DNA of 64,000 nucleotides, taken from NCBI GenBank assembly GCA_029204225.1, contig CM055112.1, forward strand, positions 23,006,578 through 23,070,577, in the 5' to 3' direction. This document shows, piece after piece, positions 32,930 through 42,169 of the stretch. The position numbers and the translations under genes are program-made. How positions within the stretch are numbered: position 1 is the stretch's first letter; each line of letters begins with the position of its first letter. Origin of the DNA: Diphasiastrum complanatum (lineage: Eukaryota; Streptophyta; Lycopodiopsida; Lycopodiales; Lycopodiaceae). Below the pieces are notes generated by a model. The model did no database searches, was not told the origin of the DNA, and worked only from the letters and a program-made list of their open reading frames with translations.

Positions 32930-35570
32930 GGGTAGTTAGCCATTGTCTTTTACAGATCAAAAAAAGCTTGATCACCCTACTTTGCTGCCCCAGTTCTCTG
33001 TCATGCCTACCTCTCGTGGTCTTCAAGTCCAACTTGATGATCAATTGATTAAGATCAATGGAAAAACCACCCTTTTGCAAGGCCTTCAATACCAAATGAC
33101 CCCTATGCACACTCTCATAAAATCCATGTCACTCCACATTTCCCCACTTCCCACCCCTATCCCTGCCGCGTTCCCAATCCTCCAATTGACCCTTTGTCTG
33201 CCCTAGACACTACCTTACACAATCCACCTCGTCCCTCCACTACTGCTTGTGACTTTCATAAAAAGGCCTCTTTATCTCTCTATGCCAAGTCTTCCAATGG
33301 TATAGAACTTCTGAATTGGTTTTTTCAGTTGGAAACCTATTTCCAGTTGACCCCATGTACCACCAACCAACAAAGCAACAAATCCAAGACCGCTTTTTGT
33401 ACTTCAACGAATCTTTATAAGTTTCCCATTTTACCTTTTTGGTGTTACCAATGGCCTTCCCACTTTTCAAAATGTGATGAACAATATTTTTCGGCCATTG
33501 ATAGGGATTTGTGTCCTTGTTAATTTTGATGATATTATGACTTACAACTTTAACTTGATTTTTCACACTAGCCATTTACAAGTTCTTTTCAACTTCTCAT
33601 TACTCATCAACTTTTCACCAAGCACTCCGAGTGTACCTTTTTTGTTTTTTTGTTGTTACGATTGAATTTTTGGGCATTCTTGTCAGTAATGGTACTATTT
33701 TCCTTGATCTTGCTAAAGTTCGCGCTATCATTCAATGGCCCCTCACTCCTATTGATGTTCATGTTGTTCATATTTTTTGGGTCTTTTGCCACTGACTTGC
33801 GTAACCCGTACCTCACAGTGCTACCATTGCCCATCCGCTTTACACTTCATTACATAAGGGTACTAAATTCGACTAGTCTTGTTAAGTTGCTTTTATCAAC
33901 TCTCCAAGCTAATTCTTGCTTTGCTCCTGTTCTTGCTTTACTAGATTTCAGTAAGTGCTTAATTGTTGAAATCGATCCTAACGTTGTAGGTGTTAGGGCT
34001 CTCCTTTTTCAGGGTTCTAATGTTATTGTTTACGAGTCTTGTTTCCTATTGCATACTATGCTCGCCCTTATTTTTGTGATATTTACACTACTACTCAGCC
34101 ACCTCCTTGTATTTGCCATCAGGTTAATTCTCTTGCATCGTCTCTACCACTCTGGGCTCTTTGCATTTCTAGTCATATAGACATTTGTCCTAAGCTTTTA
34201 TCGAACGCTCATTAATCTCAAGCTGGTCACTATGGTTTTCAAAAGTCTTTTGCTCAACTAAAGCCTTATTTCTATTAGCCTTGTATGAAATTTGATCTGG
34301 TCACTCTCATTTAACATTGTACTTTTTGTGCTTACAATAGGTACTCCCATGCCAAGATTCTCGGGCTTATGCAACCTTGGCGGGTTCCACATTGTCAATG
34401 AACTGAGATTTCTATGGATTTCATATTCTACCATTACAATCAAGCAACGTGCTCCTATTCTCTTATCCAAGATTTTCTGCCTTCACAAGCTTCCACGTTC
34501 TATTCTTAATGGCTATGATCCTCGTTTACTTCTAGTTTTTGGAAGGAACTTATGCACATTTTTGCATGTTAAACTTCTTATGGGTGTTGCTGTCGTCATT
34601 TGTCCGCTGATGGTCAATTAGAACTTTGAAGTTTTGAATCATATTTTAGAAGATATTTACATAATTTTTTCTCACCTTCTGGTTGAGATTGGGGTCGACA
34701 CTTGTGTTTTGTAGAGTATAGTCACAATATTTCCACTAAGAGAAGCACAATTGTATCTCCTATTCTCTCGGCCAATGGATATTCACCCATTCTACCAGAT
34801 ATTCCATCGTCCCTTAATGATATTTCATTGAATTTATCTTCCTTTTTTGCTAACTCTCATGATTGGATTGTGCAGGCACAACATCATTTGGCACATGTCC
34901 ATCATCAATACAAGTCTTTGGTTGATCACCATAGGTCTTTTTTGGGGTTTTTTGAAGGTGAATCAATTTAACTATTCTCTCTTCTACACATCATAAGCTT
35001 CTCTCTCATTGAGAAATTGTCTACACATTACTATAGTCCCTTTAAGATTTTAGAAAAGCTTAGTCATGTCACTTGTCATTTATAGCTTCCTGATACTAGT
35101 CATGTTTGCGATATTTTTCATGTCAGTTTGCTTTGCTCTTGCCTTTTTCCTGGTGAGTCTTATGATCATGTTTTCCTTTTGACCTTAAGTTTCATTTTTT
35201 ACCTTTTGCCATTTTTCAAGTTAGGGTTTACTCGTCGTCGTCTCGTCGACTTGTCGAGTTCCTTTTCCAATGGTACAGTCGTCCTATCAATAAAGCTACA
35301 TGGGAATCTTTTAATGTTCTTGCACACACCATTGTTATAGGAACAAGCTCGCACTCTTCAAGCTACTGTTTGAGATCATTTTGTTGTTGATGTACCTGTT
35401 GGTTTTGTTGCTAGTGTACCTGCTGATCATGTTCACAATCCTAATCACTTTGCTGCTGATATTACTCCTGATGCTCCTGATATTCAAGCTCCCGTTATTT
35501 CTAATCTTCATGGTAATGATAGACATGATGCTCTACCTACTACATTGAATACCTACTAAAAATTTTCTTA
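32930..35570 (+). mobile_element. Decayed chromovirus Gypsy element in the intron (G4)
   Basis: Plus-strand fragments occur in order: gag (LLNWFFQLETYFQL at about 33313), then directly RT (LPFWCYQWPS in one frame, MNNIFRPLIGICVLVNFDDI around 33474-33535), RNase H (FAPVLALLDFSK, VEIDPNVVGVRALL, 33905-34045), integrase end (FVEYSHNIST near 34705), the SH3-like linker motif (YYSPFKILEKL, HVCDIFHVSLL, 35030-35135), and a chromodomain-like segment near 35230-35320 (WYSRPINKATWES). Protease and the RT N-terminus are missing between gag and RT. Many stops are present. No LTRs were identified. Confidence 0.75.
35230..35320 (+). pseudogene. Chromodomain remnant of G4
   Basis: In one frame the sequence reads RRLVEFLFQWYSRPINKATWES, minus two residues at the start, matching the plant chromovirus chromodomain pattern (EYLVKWKGxPxEEATWE). 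Chromodomains direct integration to marked chromatin. It follows the integrase linker directly, as expected. Confidence 0.6.
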
Positions 35571-35715
35571 TTACTACGAGAATAAAATTCTCTATGCTCA
35601 GATATTACGAACAAGCTTCATAGTACTGAAAGCGGGTTACTGCGGCTATAGGGGATTCGGCTCTTGGACTAACACCAATAGCACAAAATTATAACCCAAG
35701 ACAGAAAACGACAAA

Positions 35716-35900
35716 CAGTGGTACGAAAGTAGCTCAGTAGTTAAAAAGTCTACGTTGAGAGCAATGTTTTGAACCGGGGGGGGGGGCTGGGCTGTTATGT
35801 ACATACATTACAGTCCATATTTCTCTGTCTTTGGCCACATGAATACCCGAATCCTATTGTGATCTCATGATTGTTTTTATAGGCCTAATTCATTGTTTTT
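35716..35900 (+). mobile_element. tRNA-derived SINE candidate
   Basis: GTAGCTCAGTAGTTAAAAAG (from about 35729) is a good RNA polymerase III A-box context as in tRNAs, and TTTTGAACCGG about 33 bp later resembles a weakened B-box (GGTTCGAATCC). A G10 run follows and then unrelated sequence. It does not fold as a full tRNA. The right end is uncertain and no target duplication was established. Confidence 0.42.
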
Positions 35901-36594
35901 TAGCCCCTTTATTTAGATAAAACTATGTTCAGTGGATAAGGTTAAAAGCCCTACATTTGGGAACCTTCTAAACTTTTTCCATTTCAGTATAAATAAGGGC
36001 GACAAATCTACCATTTCTCAGATTATGAGCTTGGAGTCCTGCGCTTCTTGTAGGACAGTTCCACCTTTTTGGAGATTTTAGTTAAAGATCTGGCTATCGG
36101 CAGCCTTTGCTGATCATCAAGAGTTCTTAGTGGTAGATTGCTCGTGTGAATGCTTTTTGTTATCTTATGCTCAATTTGATACCAATATCTGTGGTTGAGT
36201 TCATAACATAGCAGCCCTTTGGCTGGATTGGAGGCTATACTTTTTGCTGAAACGTTTTAGCAATTTAGCAGTTTTGGACAAAAAGAAGAGTTATTTTCAA
36301 ATTTCACTTGATTTTTTTTGTTGTGTAAGCATTCCGAATGTGTCCTCAAGCAAATGGCAAGCTCTGGATTCATCGGTGCTGATATTTTCTTGATTCGAGC
36401 CGTAGTTATATGAGTTTTTACATATTCTTATAAACTAGCATCAATTCAGAGGTTAAACTAGCATCAGTTCAAAGGTCAAAGTAATTTGATGTTGTAAAAA
36501 CTCGTTGTTACCGATTTTGATGTCAGGTGAGAATACCCCCGTGGTAAAAAAAATATTCCTTATAGATTCATGTAACAGGACCAAGGAGGCTCAC

Positions 36595-39232
36595 CTGGTG
36601 GCATATATCCAATGGAACTACTGACGGTGGATTGCATGATATCTTTGCTCATGTTTGAATCAGTGGACTTCACTATATTGAAGTCTGTTATATGCGGCTT
36701 AAAATCTTCATCTAAGAGGATGCTGCTGGATTTCAGGTCAAAATGCACCACATGTTCGCCCTGCCACTCCTCGTGTAAATATGCTAACCCATGAGCCACT
36801 CCTAGAATAATATCCAAGCATTGACTCCAGCTTAATTGGGGAGACTGAGCATCATGCAAGTACTTGCCAAGATTTCCATTTGGCATGAACTCAAGGACAA
36901 GGGCACATAGGTCCTTGCTACAGCACGATCCCAATACTCTTACCAAGTTGGGGTGTCTGACTCTTTGAAGTATTCTGCAATCTGCCATAAAGCTCCGACG
37001 ATCTTCCTTATAGTAATTTGGGTGCAGCTTTTTCACAGCCACTAATTTGTCCTTAGAAAGAAAGGCCACATACACAGTACAATGGCCACCCACTCCAACT
37101 ATGTTGCTGTCACTGAATTCTCCAGTGGCAGCCCTAAGATCCTTTGCTGTGAATCTTGATGGCAACTCAGTATACAACATCCCCATAGGTCCACGCAGAA
37201 AACTGGGGGTACTGTAACGACAGCAAAGCCACCAGGTTGCACCAACTATTAGGACTGCCACAATTATCAAGACACAAACTGCCACAACTATTCCTCCTTG
37301 ACCAATTTTTTTAGCTGCTGAAACTGTGCATGGCTTGTCTAGAGCTGGGCCACAAAGATTTGAATTTCCTGAAAATGAGGAAGCAGTGAATCCCTGAATC
37401 ACAGGCACGTCTGGGATTGCACCTGAGAATTGATTGTCTGACAGATTAAGATGCACGAGCGGCAGGTCTCCCAAGGAGACAGGAATTGTGCCTGATAGCT
37501 CATTTGTCGAAAGATCAAGATATGCCAGAGAGTAGAGCTGCCCAAGCTCACCAGGAATGCTTCCTGTTAGCCGATTACTTGACAAATTCATGACTTGGAG
37601 GTCAGCCAACTTTGAGAAAGTGACTGGAATGCTGCCCGAGAGAACATTTTGTGAGATGTCCATGAATTTAAGGGAGGTGCATTCACCTAGAGTTGCTGGA
37701 ATATCACCTGTTATCCTATTTAAAGAGAGGTCGATCACCTGCAAGGATACCATACCCCTAAGCTCCAGGGGAAGAGATCCTTGCAATTTATTCTGTGAGA
37801 GGTAGAGATTTGTCAAATTGGCAAGACTACCCAATCCTTTTGGTATGCTTCCATCCAACTTGTTTTTAGAGAGCCTTAATTCCTTCAAGGAAATGCATCC
37901 ACCAAGATCAGGAATACTACCACTTAATGAGTTTCCATGCATATTCAGTGTTGAGAGCTTCTTGAGGTTCCCAAAGGAAGAAGGAATGGAGCCATTTATG
38001 TAGTTATTGCTGAGTTTAATATAAGTGAGTTGTGTGCAGCTGCCAAGCTCAGAAGGAATAGATCCTTGAAGTGCATTGCTTGACAGATCCAGCCATTGCA
38101 GCTTGGTCCATGTACCAATGGTGGCTGTCATTTGCCCCTCAAAATTATTGGCATAAAAAATAACAATCTCAAGATTGGGAAGTGTGAAGTAGTCCGGGAC
38201 GAGCGTGCCAGTGAACAAATTGGAGTGAGCATCAATATATTTGAGGCTGTTGATGGTGGATAATTGCTTGAAAAAACTTCCCACTAGCATATTCTCTCCA
38301 ATCACAAAGTGAGTTACAGCCCTCCAGTTCATAAATGCGTTAGGAATGCTTCCTATCAAACGATTGCCAGTGAGGTTGAAGGATTCAAGCTTAGCTAGGG
38401 AGCCCCAGTGGTAAGGGATGCCACCATTGAAGAAATTATAGCTGAGATCAAGGGTGACTAAACCCTGGCAATTGCTTAGAGCTACAGGCATGCTGCCTGA
38501 GAGGTCATTGTGTGAGAGATTGAGGTGTGTTAAGAATGTGAGAATGCCTAGATCATTGCTGAGAATTCCTTGTAGGCTTTTCCCTGTCACTACCAGCTCC
38601 TTCACACGATTGGCAGTGTTGCAGCGAACCCCTGACCAGAGGCAGGCGTGCCCATTGCTAGTCAGCTGCCAATCCTCCAATGCCTTCAGAGGATCTCTGC
38701 TCAGTTTGTTCTTGAAGCCAAGCAATGCCTCCGCATCTTTCTGACTGTCTGGAATGGGTGGCGGAGGGGGTGGCGCTTGCGCCTGGCCCTGCTGAGGGGC
38801 TGGTTGAGAGGGGGGCGGAGGGGGTGTTGCTTGCGCTTGGCTTGGCGGAGCAGGTGTCTGAGTGGGTGGCGCTTGCGCTTGGCCCGGTGGAGCAGGTGGC
38901 TGAGAGGGTGGCGGAGGAGGCGGCGCTTGAGCTTGGCCAGGTGGAGCAGGTGGCGCTTGTGCTTGCCCTGAAGGAGGAGGTGGCTGAATGGGCGGTGCTT
39001 GCACTTGCTCTGGGGGGGGAGGTGGCGGAGGCCTTGCTACAGTGGGAAATGTGATGAAGCACTGACTCCCCACCTTGGTGCAGGGAGGTCTCAATATCAG
39101 AAAATTCTCTAATGCTTTCATCTTAGAATCCCTGCCCGTTTTGTTCTTGAAGCCAAGCAATGCCTCCGCATCTTTCTGACAATGCACAAGAGCAAGCATC
39201 ACCAAAAACAACACAAGCCACAACGAATGCAT
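36595..39232 (-). CDS. LRR receptor-like kinase, exon 1 (ectodomain, membrane span, kinase N-lobe)
   Basis: A plasma-membrane receptor kinase of the plant LRR-RLK family, which senses extracellular ligands and phosphorylates cytoplasmic targets. The ATG at 39232 was chosen over the frame's left edge because it starts directly with a signal peptide (MHSLWLVLFLVMLALVHC). An LRR N-terminal motif QKDAEALLGFKNK occurs at residue 19 and again at about 164; between them, residues 67-162 are proline-rich (GQAQAPP repeats). About 17 LRRs span residues 205-620, the membrane segment is about 644-668, and the kinase starts near 692 (FTAKDLRAAT). The glycine loop, the VAVKK lysine (about 729), HFDLK in place of HRDLK (about 827) and DFN in place of DFG (about 848) follow. 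The exon ends in phase 1 inside the GYMPPE motif. The gene is uninterrupted. Confidence 0.9.
38705..39180. repeat. Direct repeat within the receptor kinase N-terminus
   Basis: 41 bp at 38705-38745 are identical to 39140-39180, 435 bp apart. They encode the LRR N-terminal motif (QKDAEALLGFKNK) twice. The 435 bp (145 codons) between starts preserve the frame and contain the proline-rich insert. Confidence 0.9.
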
Positions 39233-39301
39233 ACCTCTGCAGCCATCTACACAACAATCACTCTCCACTCTACAATTCAACATCACACGAAAACCAGACA
39301 C

Positions 39302-40689
39302 AAATCATCCACTTTCCTCAGTCTCTTCATTCATCAGAAAAACAGACACAAAATCATCTAAATTCCTCATTCATCGCCTTCCTTTTCGAGATAAGCAAAC
39401 ACAAAACAACTAATTTCCTGATTTTCTTCATAAAAAAGGCAGAAACCAAAGCATCTGCTTTCCTCATTGCCTGCCTTTGAAAACTGGAAGATGGGTAATG
39501 TTCTGTGGAGGATTGATTTTGTTTTGTGAGGACAGATTTGAGAATGATTTTGTTGCGAGATTAGAGTGCCCAGATGATATTGGTTGTGCGAGAGATCAGA
39601 AGGTTATGGAGGAGGAAGAGGTTTCCTTTCATGAAAGAGTGACAGGAGGAGGAAGAGGTTTCCTTTCATAAAAGCTTGACAGGCCGAGGTCAGGGCCAGG
39701 TCAGCCCTCCAGCGCCCCTCAGGATAGATTGCTCGGCCACGGTACGTTGAGCCTTAAAGGCACTGCCCTTGGGGCCAAATGGGTTTTGGCCCTAGCCCAC
39801 TGTTTGGGCACAAAGTGGCGCGGTGCCCGCGAGAGGGGCTGCTTGCCAAAATGTATTGGCGCCAATTTCGTGGGCGGGTGACGGGCGCCAGGGTGGGGGT
39901 CCCGGGCAGCGCAGGTGGCGCCGGGCAGCTCAGCTCCCGGGCACACACACATAAGGAGAAGGAACAGTTTGCCTGTATCACGTGGCGCCTAGGCAACCAG
40001 TCTTTTCAAAAAAAAAACTTGTGACTGTGGTGAAGCTGGGGCCAATATGGGGCCAATGCGTTGAAGATACAACCCCCCCCCCCCCCCCCCCCACTTGCCG
40101 CGTGCGTCCACTACGTACCACCCTCCCACTAGCAGCAGCAGGAGGCAACCGGCGCCCGGTGGTAGCTGGAGAGCACGCGGCAGCAGTGACTCCGGAATTC
40201 TAGGAATGTGGGCATGGGCAAAAAAGTTGGAGGTCCTCTAGTTTTGTAAGGAGACACAAGAAATCATCAATAGATAATTCCCTCTTGACTCAACATTGGG
40301 TTAGTTGCTCACTTTTCTCATCAAAACTTCAATATCGTATAGGAGGATATGATAGGATCTAATATGGACGGGAAGACTTACAAATAGCACAACTTTTACC
40401 AGTGTTCATGTACTATGGAATGGGTTGGGCACATGCCATCGGGCACAGGCCATCCTGCCCGACAAGATTTTCGAAAAAATTTTAGGTGAGGTTCGGAGTG
40501 GCCAAGCACAAAATTTCTTGGAAAGTCGTCGGGCAATGCCTGATGTCTTCCATTGCGTAATGGATACTTTGAAAATTTTTCACATCCTAATCATGAAGCA
40601 TAATGAGCAGTTTGACTTTTTCAACCACTCTGACTTCACCATGTGGCAGCCTACGCTTGGTAGTTCATATATCGAACAAGCTATTATTT
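39302..40689 (-). promoter_or_regulatory. Upstream region of the receptor kinase with GC-rich block, G-box and C20 run
   Basis: The gene is on the minus strand, so this is its 5' flank. About 39680-40200 is conspicuously GC-rich against AT-rich surroundings. It contains CACGTGGC at about 39979, a G-box/ABRE-type core, and a run of 20 C at 40073-40092. No TATA was assigned with confidence. Short ORFs here are composition artefacts. The block could instead be an unrelated insertion. Confidence 0.4.
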
Positions 40690-41351
40690 GTAAAAGCCAA
40701 AAGTTGTTGCTTAGTCCAAAACAGATGTTCGACCAAGGCCCTCTCAGGCAAGACACCCCACGAGATGTGGACAGATTCTAAGCCTTCTGTGAAGAACCTA
40801 AGAGTGTTTGGATGCGTTGCCTACGCACAGATCCCAAAAGACACGAGGAAGAAATTGGACTTCCAAAGTCTCAAGACCATCCTGATTGGATATACTTCAT
40901 CTGATAATACATACAAGTTGTATGATCCTGATAACTAGCAAATCTTGTATAACCAGGATACAGTCTTTATCGAGGATCAGTTCGTTGACATCAAAGGCAA
41001 GGATATTGCTCCAGGAGAACCTTCATCACTTGCCATTGACGCGACTGTCCGAGCTTCTAGCTCAGGCGTGTCCATTGTCGACCCAGTTTTTGACAACGAA
41101 TCAGACGAAGACGTTGCTGCTACCCAGCAACAAGTCCCAGGAGTGTTTCATCAGTCGAATCCTCCCAGAAGATCAAGCTGAGTGTGCACACAACCCACAA
41201 GGTATACTCCGGAGTCTGCATGTCTCTTAATACAGGAACCGACGACAGTCGAAAAGGCACTCAGCCAACTAAACTCTGATCTCTAGAGAGAAGCTATGGA
41301 CAGAGAGTATTCCTCTCTGATCAAGAACCAGACGTGGTCACTAGTCGAAGT
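40690..41351 (+). pseudogene. pol: Copia fragment C4: integrase end to start of RT
   Basis: In shifted frames the plus strand gives RCSTKALSGKTPHEMW, then LRVFGCVAYAQIPKD and the LIGYTSSDNTYKLYDP motif, all from the C-terminal part of a Copia integrase. An acidic linker follows (DPVFDNESDEDVAA), then an AMDREYSSLIKNQTWSLVE-like RT start broken by stops. At 41352 it is cut by Gypsy G1. It is not the same Copia family as element 2 and is possibly related to C3. Confidence 0.8.
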
Positions 41352-42169
41352 TGTGGGGTCGAAGATCTTTCGTAGTATAACCCTTCCGCCTGTCAACAAA
41401 GGTTAGATCACTGGATAGGTACCTAACTATGCATAGTTGCTTCTTTTAGTTAATTTCCTACTTTACCTTAACTCTACTCACCACTATACTACTCCTCTTT
41501 AACTCTACTTCTCTACACTAACATTCATCATAGTTTTGGTTGAAGAGAAGGAATGGAGAAGAAGAGATTGAGAAGGGAAGAGAAAGAGAGAGATAGAGAG
41601 TGAGGGTGGAGGTTAGCTTAAATGCTCCTCATGCTTGCTAATGGAAAAACATTCACTATGTCAAACAATAAACATGGAAATAGGAAGTAATGGGAAACAC
41701 AATCAAGAGCAATAGCAAGTATTGAATAGCAAATGAGGATGCTTCTCTTCCAAAAATGGTAGAGTTTCCTCCTTTTCATTAAGCATGGAAATAGTGTACA
41801 AATGGTGCTTTTTTATAAAATGGGGAAGGCCCTTGCCCCTCAATCTTATTGGCTAATATTCACAATGATCTTAACCATTCATCTTGGACCCAACTTGATC
41901 CAAGGGTCCACAAAAAGTACATTAGAAATCACAAGATTCATGTGAGTCCCAATTTGGACGCAACTCTAAAAAGTGATCTCTAAGTTTAAAAGTGACATTG
42001 GGCCTCTAGTTTTATTTTAATTACAAGGCCCAAGTCAAGTTTATTTATTTACAACTTTAATTGCGTGCTCATTGGACCCTGGGCTTATACATGCAGGATG
42101 CCATGCCCTCGCAACACATTTTATTGGAGGATTTTATTTTTCTACACTTTGTTGGGAATACCCCCAACA
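41352..42169 (-). repeat. 3' LTR of G1 (complete, 818 bp)
   Basis: On the minus strand it starts TGTTGGGGGTATTCC (at 42169) and ends CTTCGACCCCACA (at 41352), with TG...CA termini. It is about 95% alike to 52929-53556 over the shared part and is also the template for recognising the older G2 LTR at 6535-10035. No clear polypurine tract precedes it; the bases just outside 42169 are GGACCCATGG on the plus strand. Confidence 0.92.

Larger units (their letters stand above)
31338..36594 (-). other. 5.26-kb intron of the LRR receptor kinase
   Basis: The donor is CCACCAG|GTGAGC with GT at 36593-36594. The acceptor is AAGCAG|AGTATAC with AG at 31338-31339. Joining gives MPPE-Y across the splice, the normal GYxxPEY kinase motif, which strongly supports both sites. 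The intron contains an LTR-like junction (31816), a long inverted repeat (32758-32917), a decayed chromovirus (32930-35570, opposite strand) and a tRNA-like SINE candidate (35716-35900). Confidence 0.85.

Noticed and set aside
35716..35800. Functional tRNA gene
   Set aside because: The A-box-like part is good but the B-box is degenerate and no cloverleaf or acceptor stem can be formed.
38454..39062. Several ORFs of 96-134 codons overlapping the proline-rich part of the receptor kinase
   Set aside because: They are out-of-frame or antisense readings of the repetitive proline codons; the minus-strand kinase frame explains the sequence.
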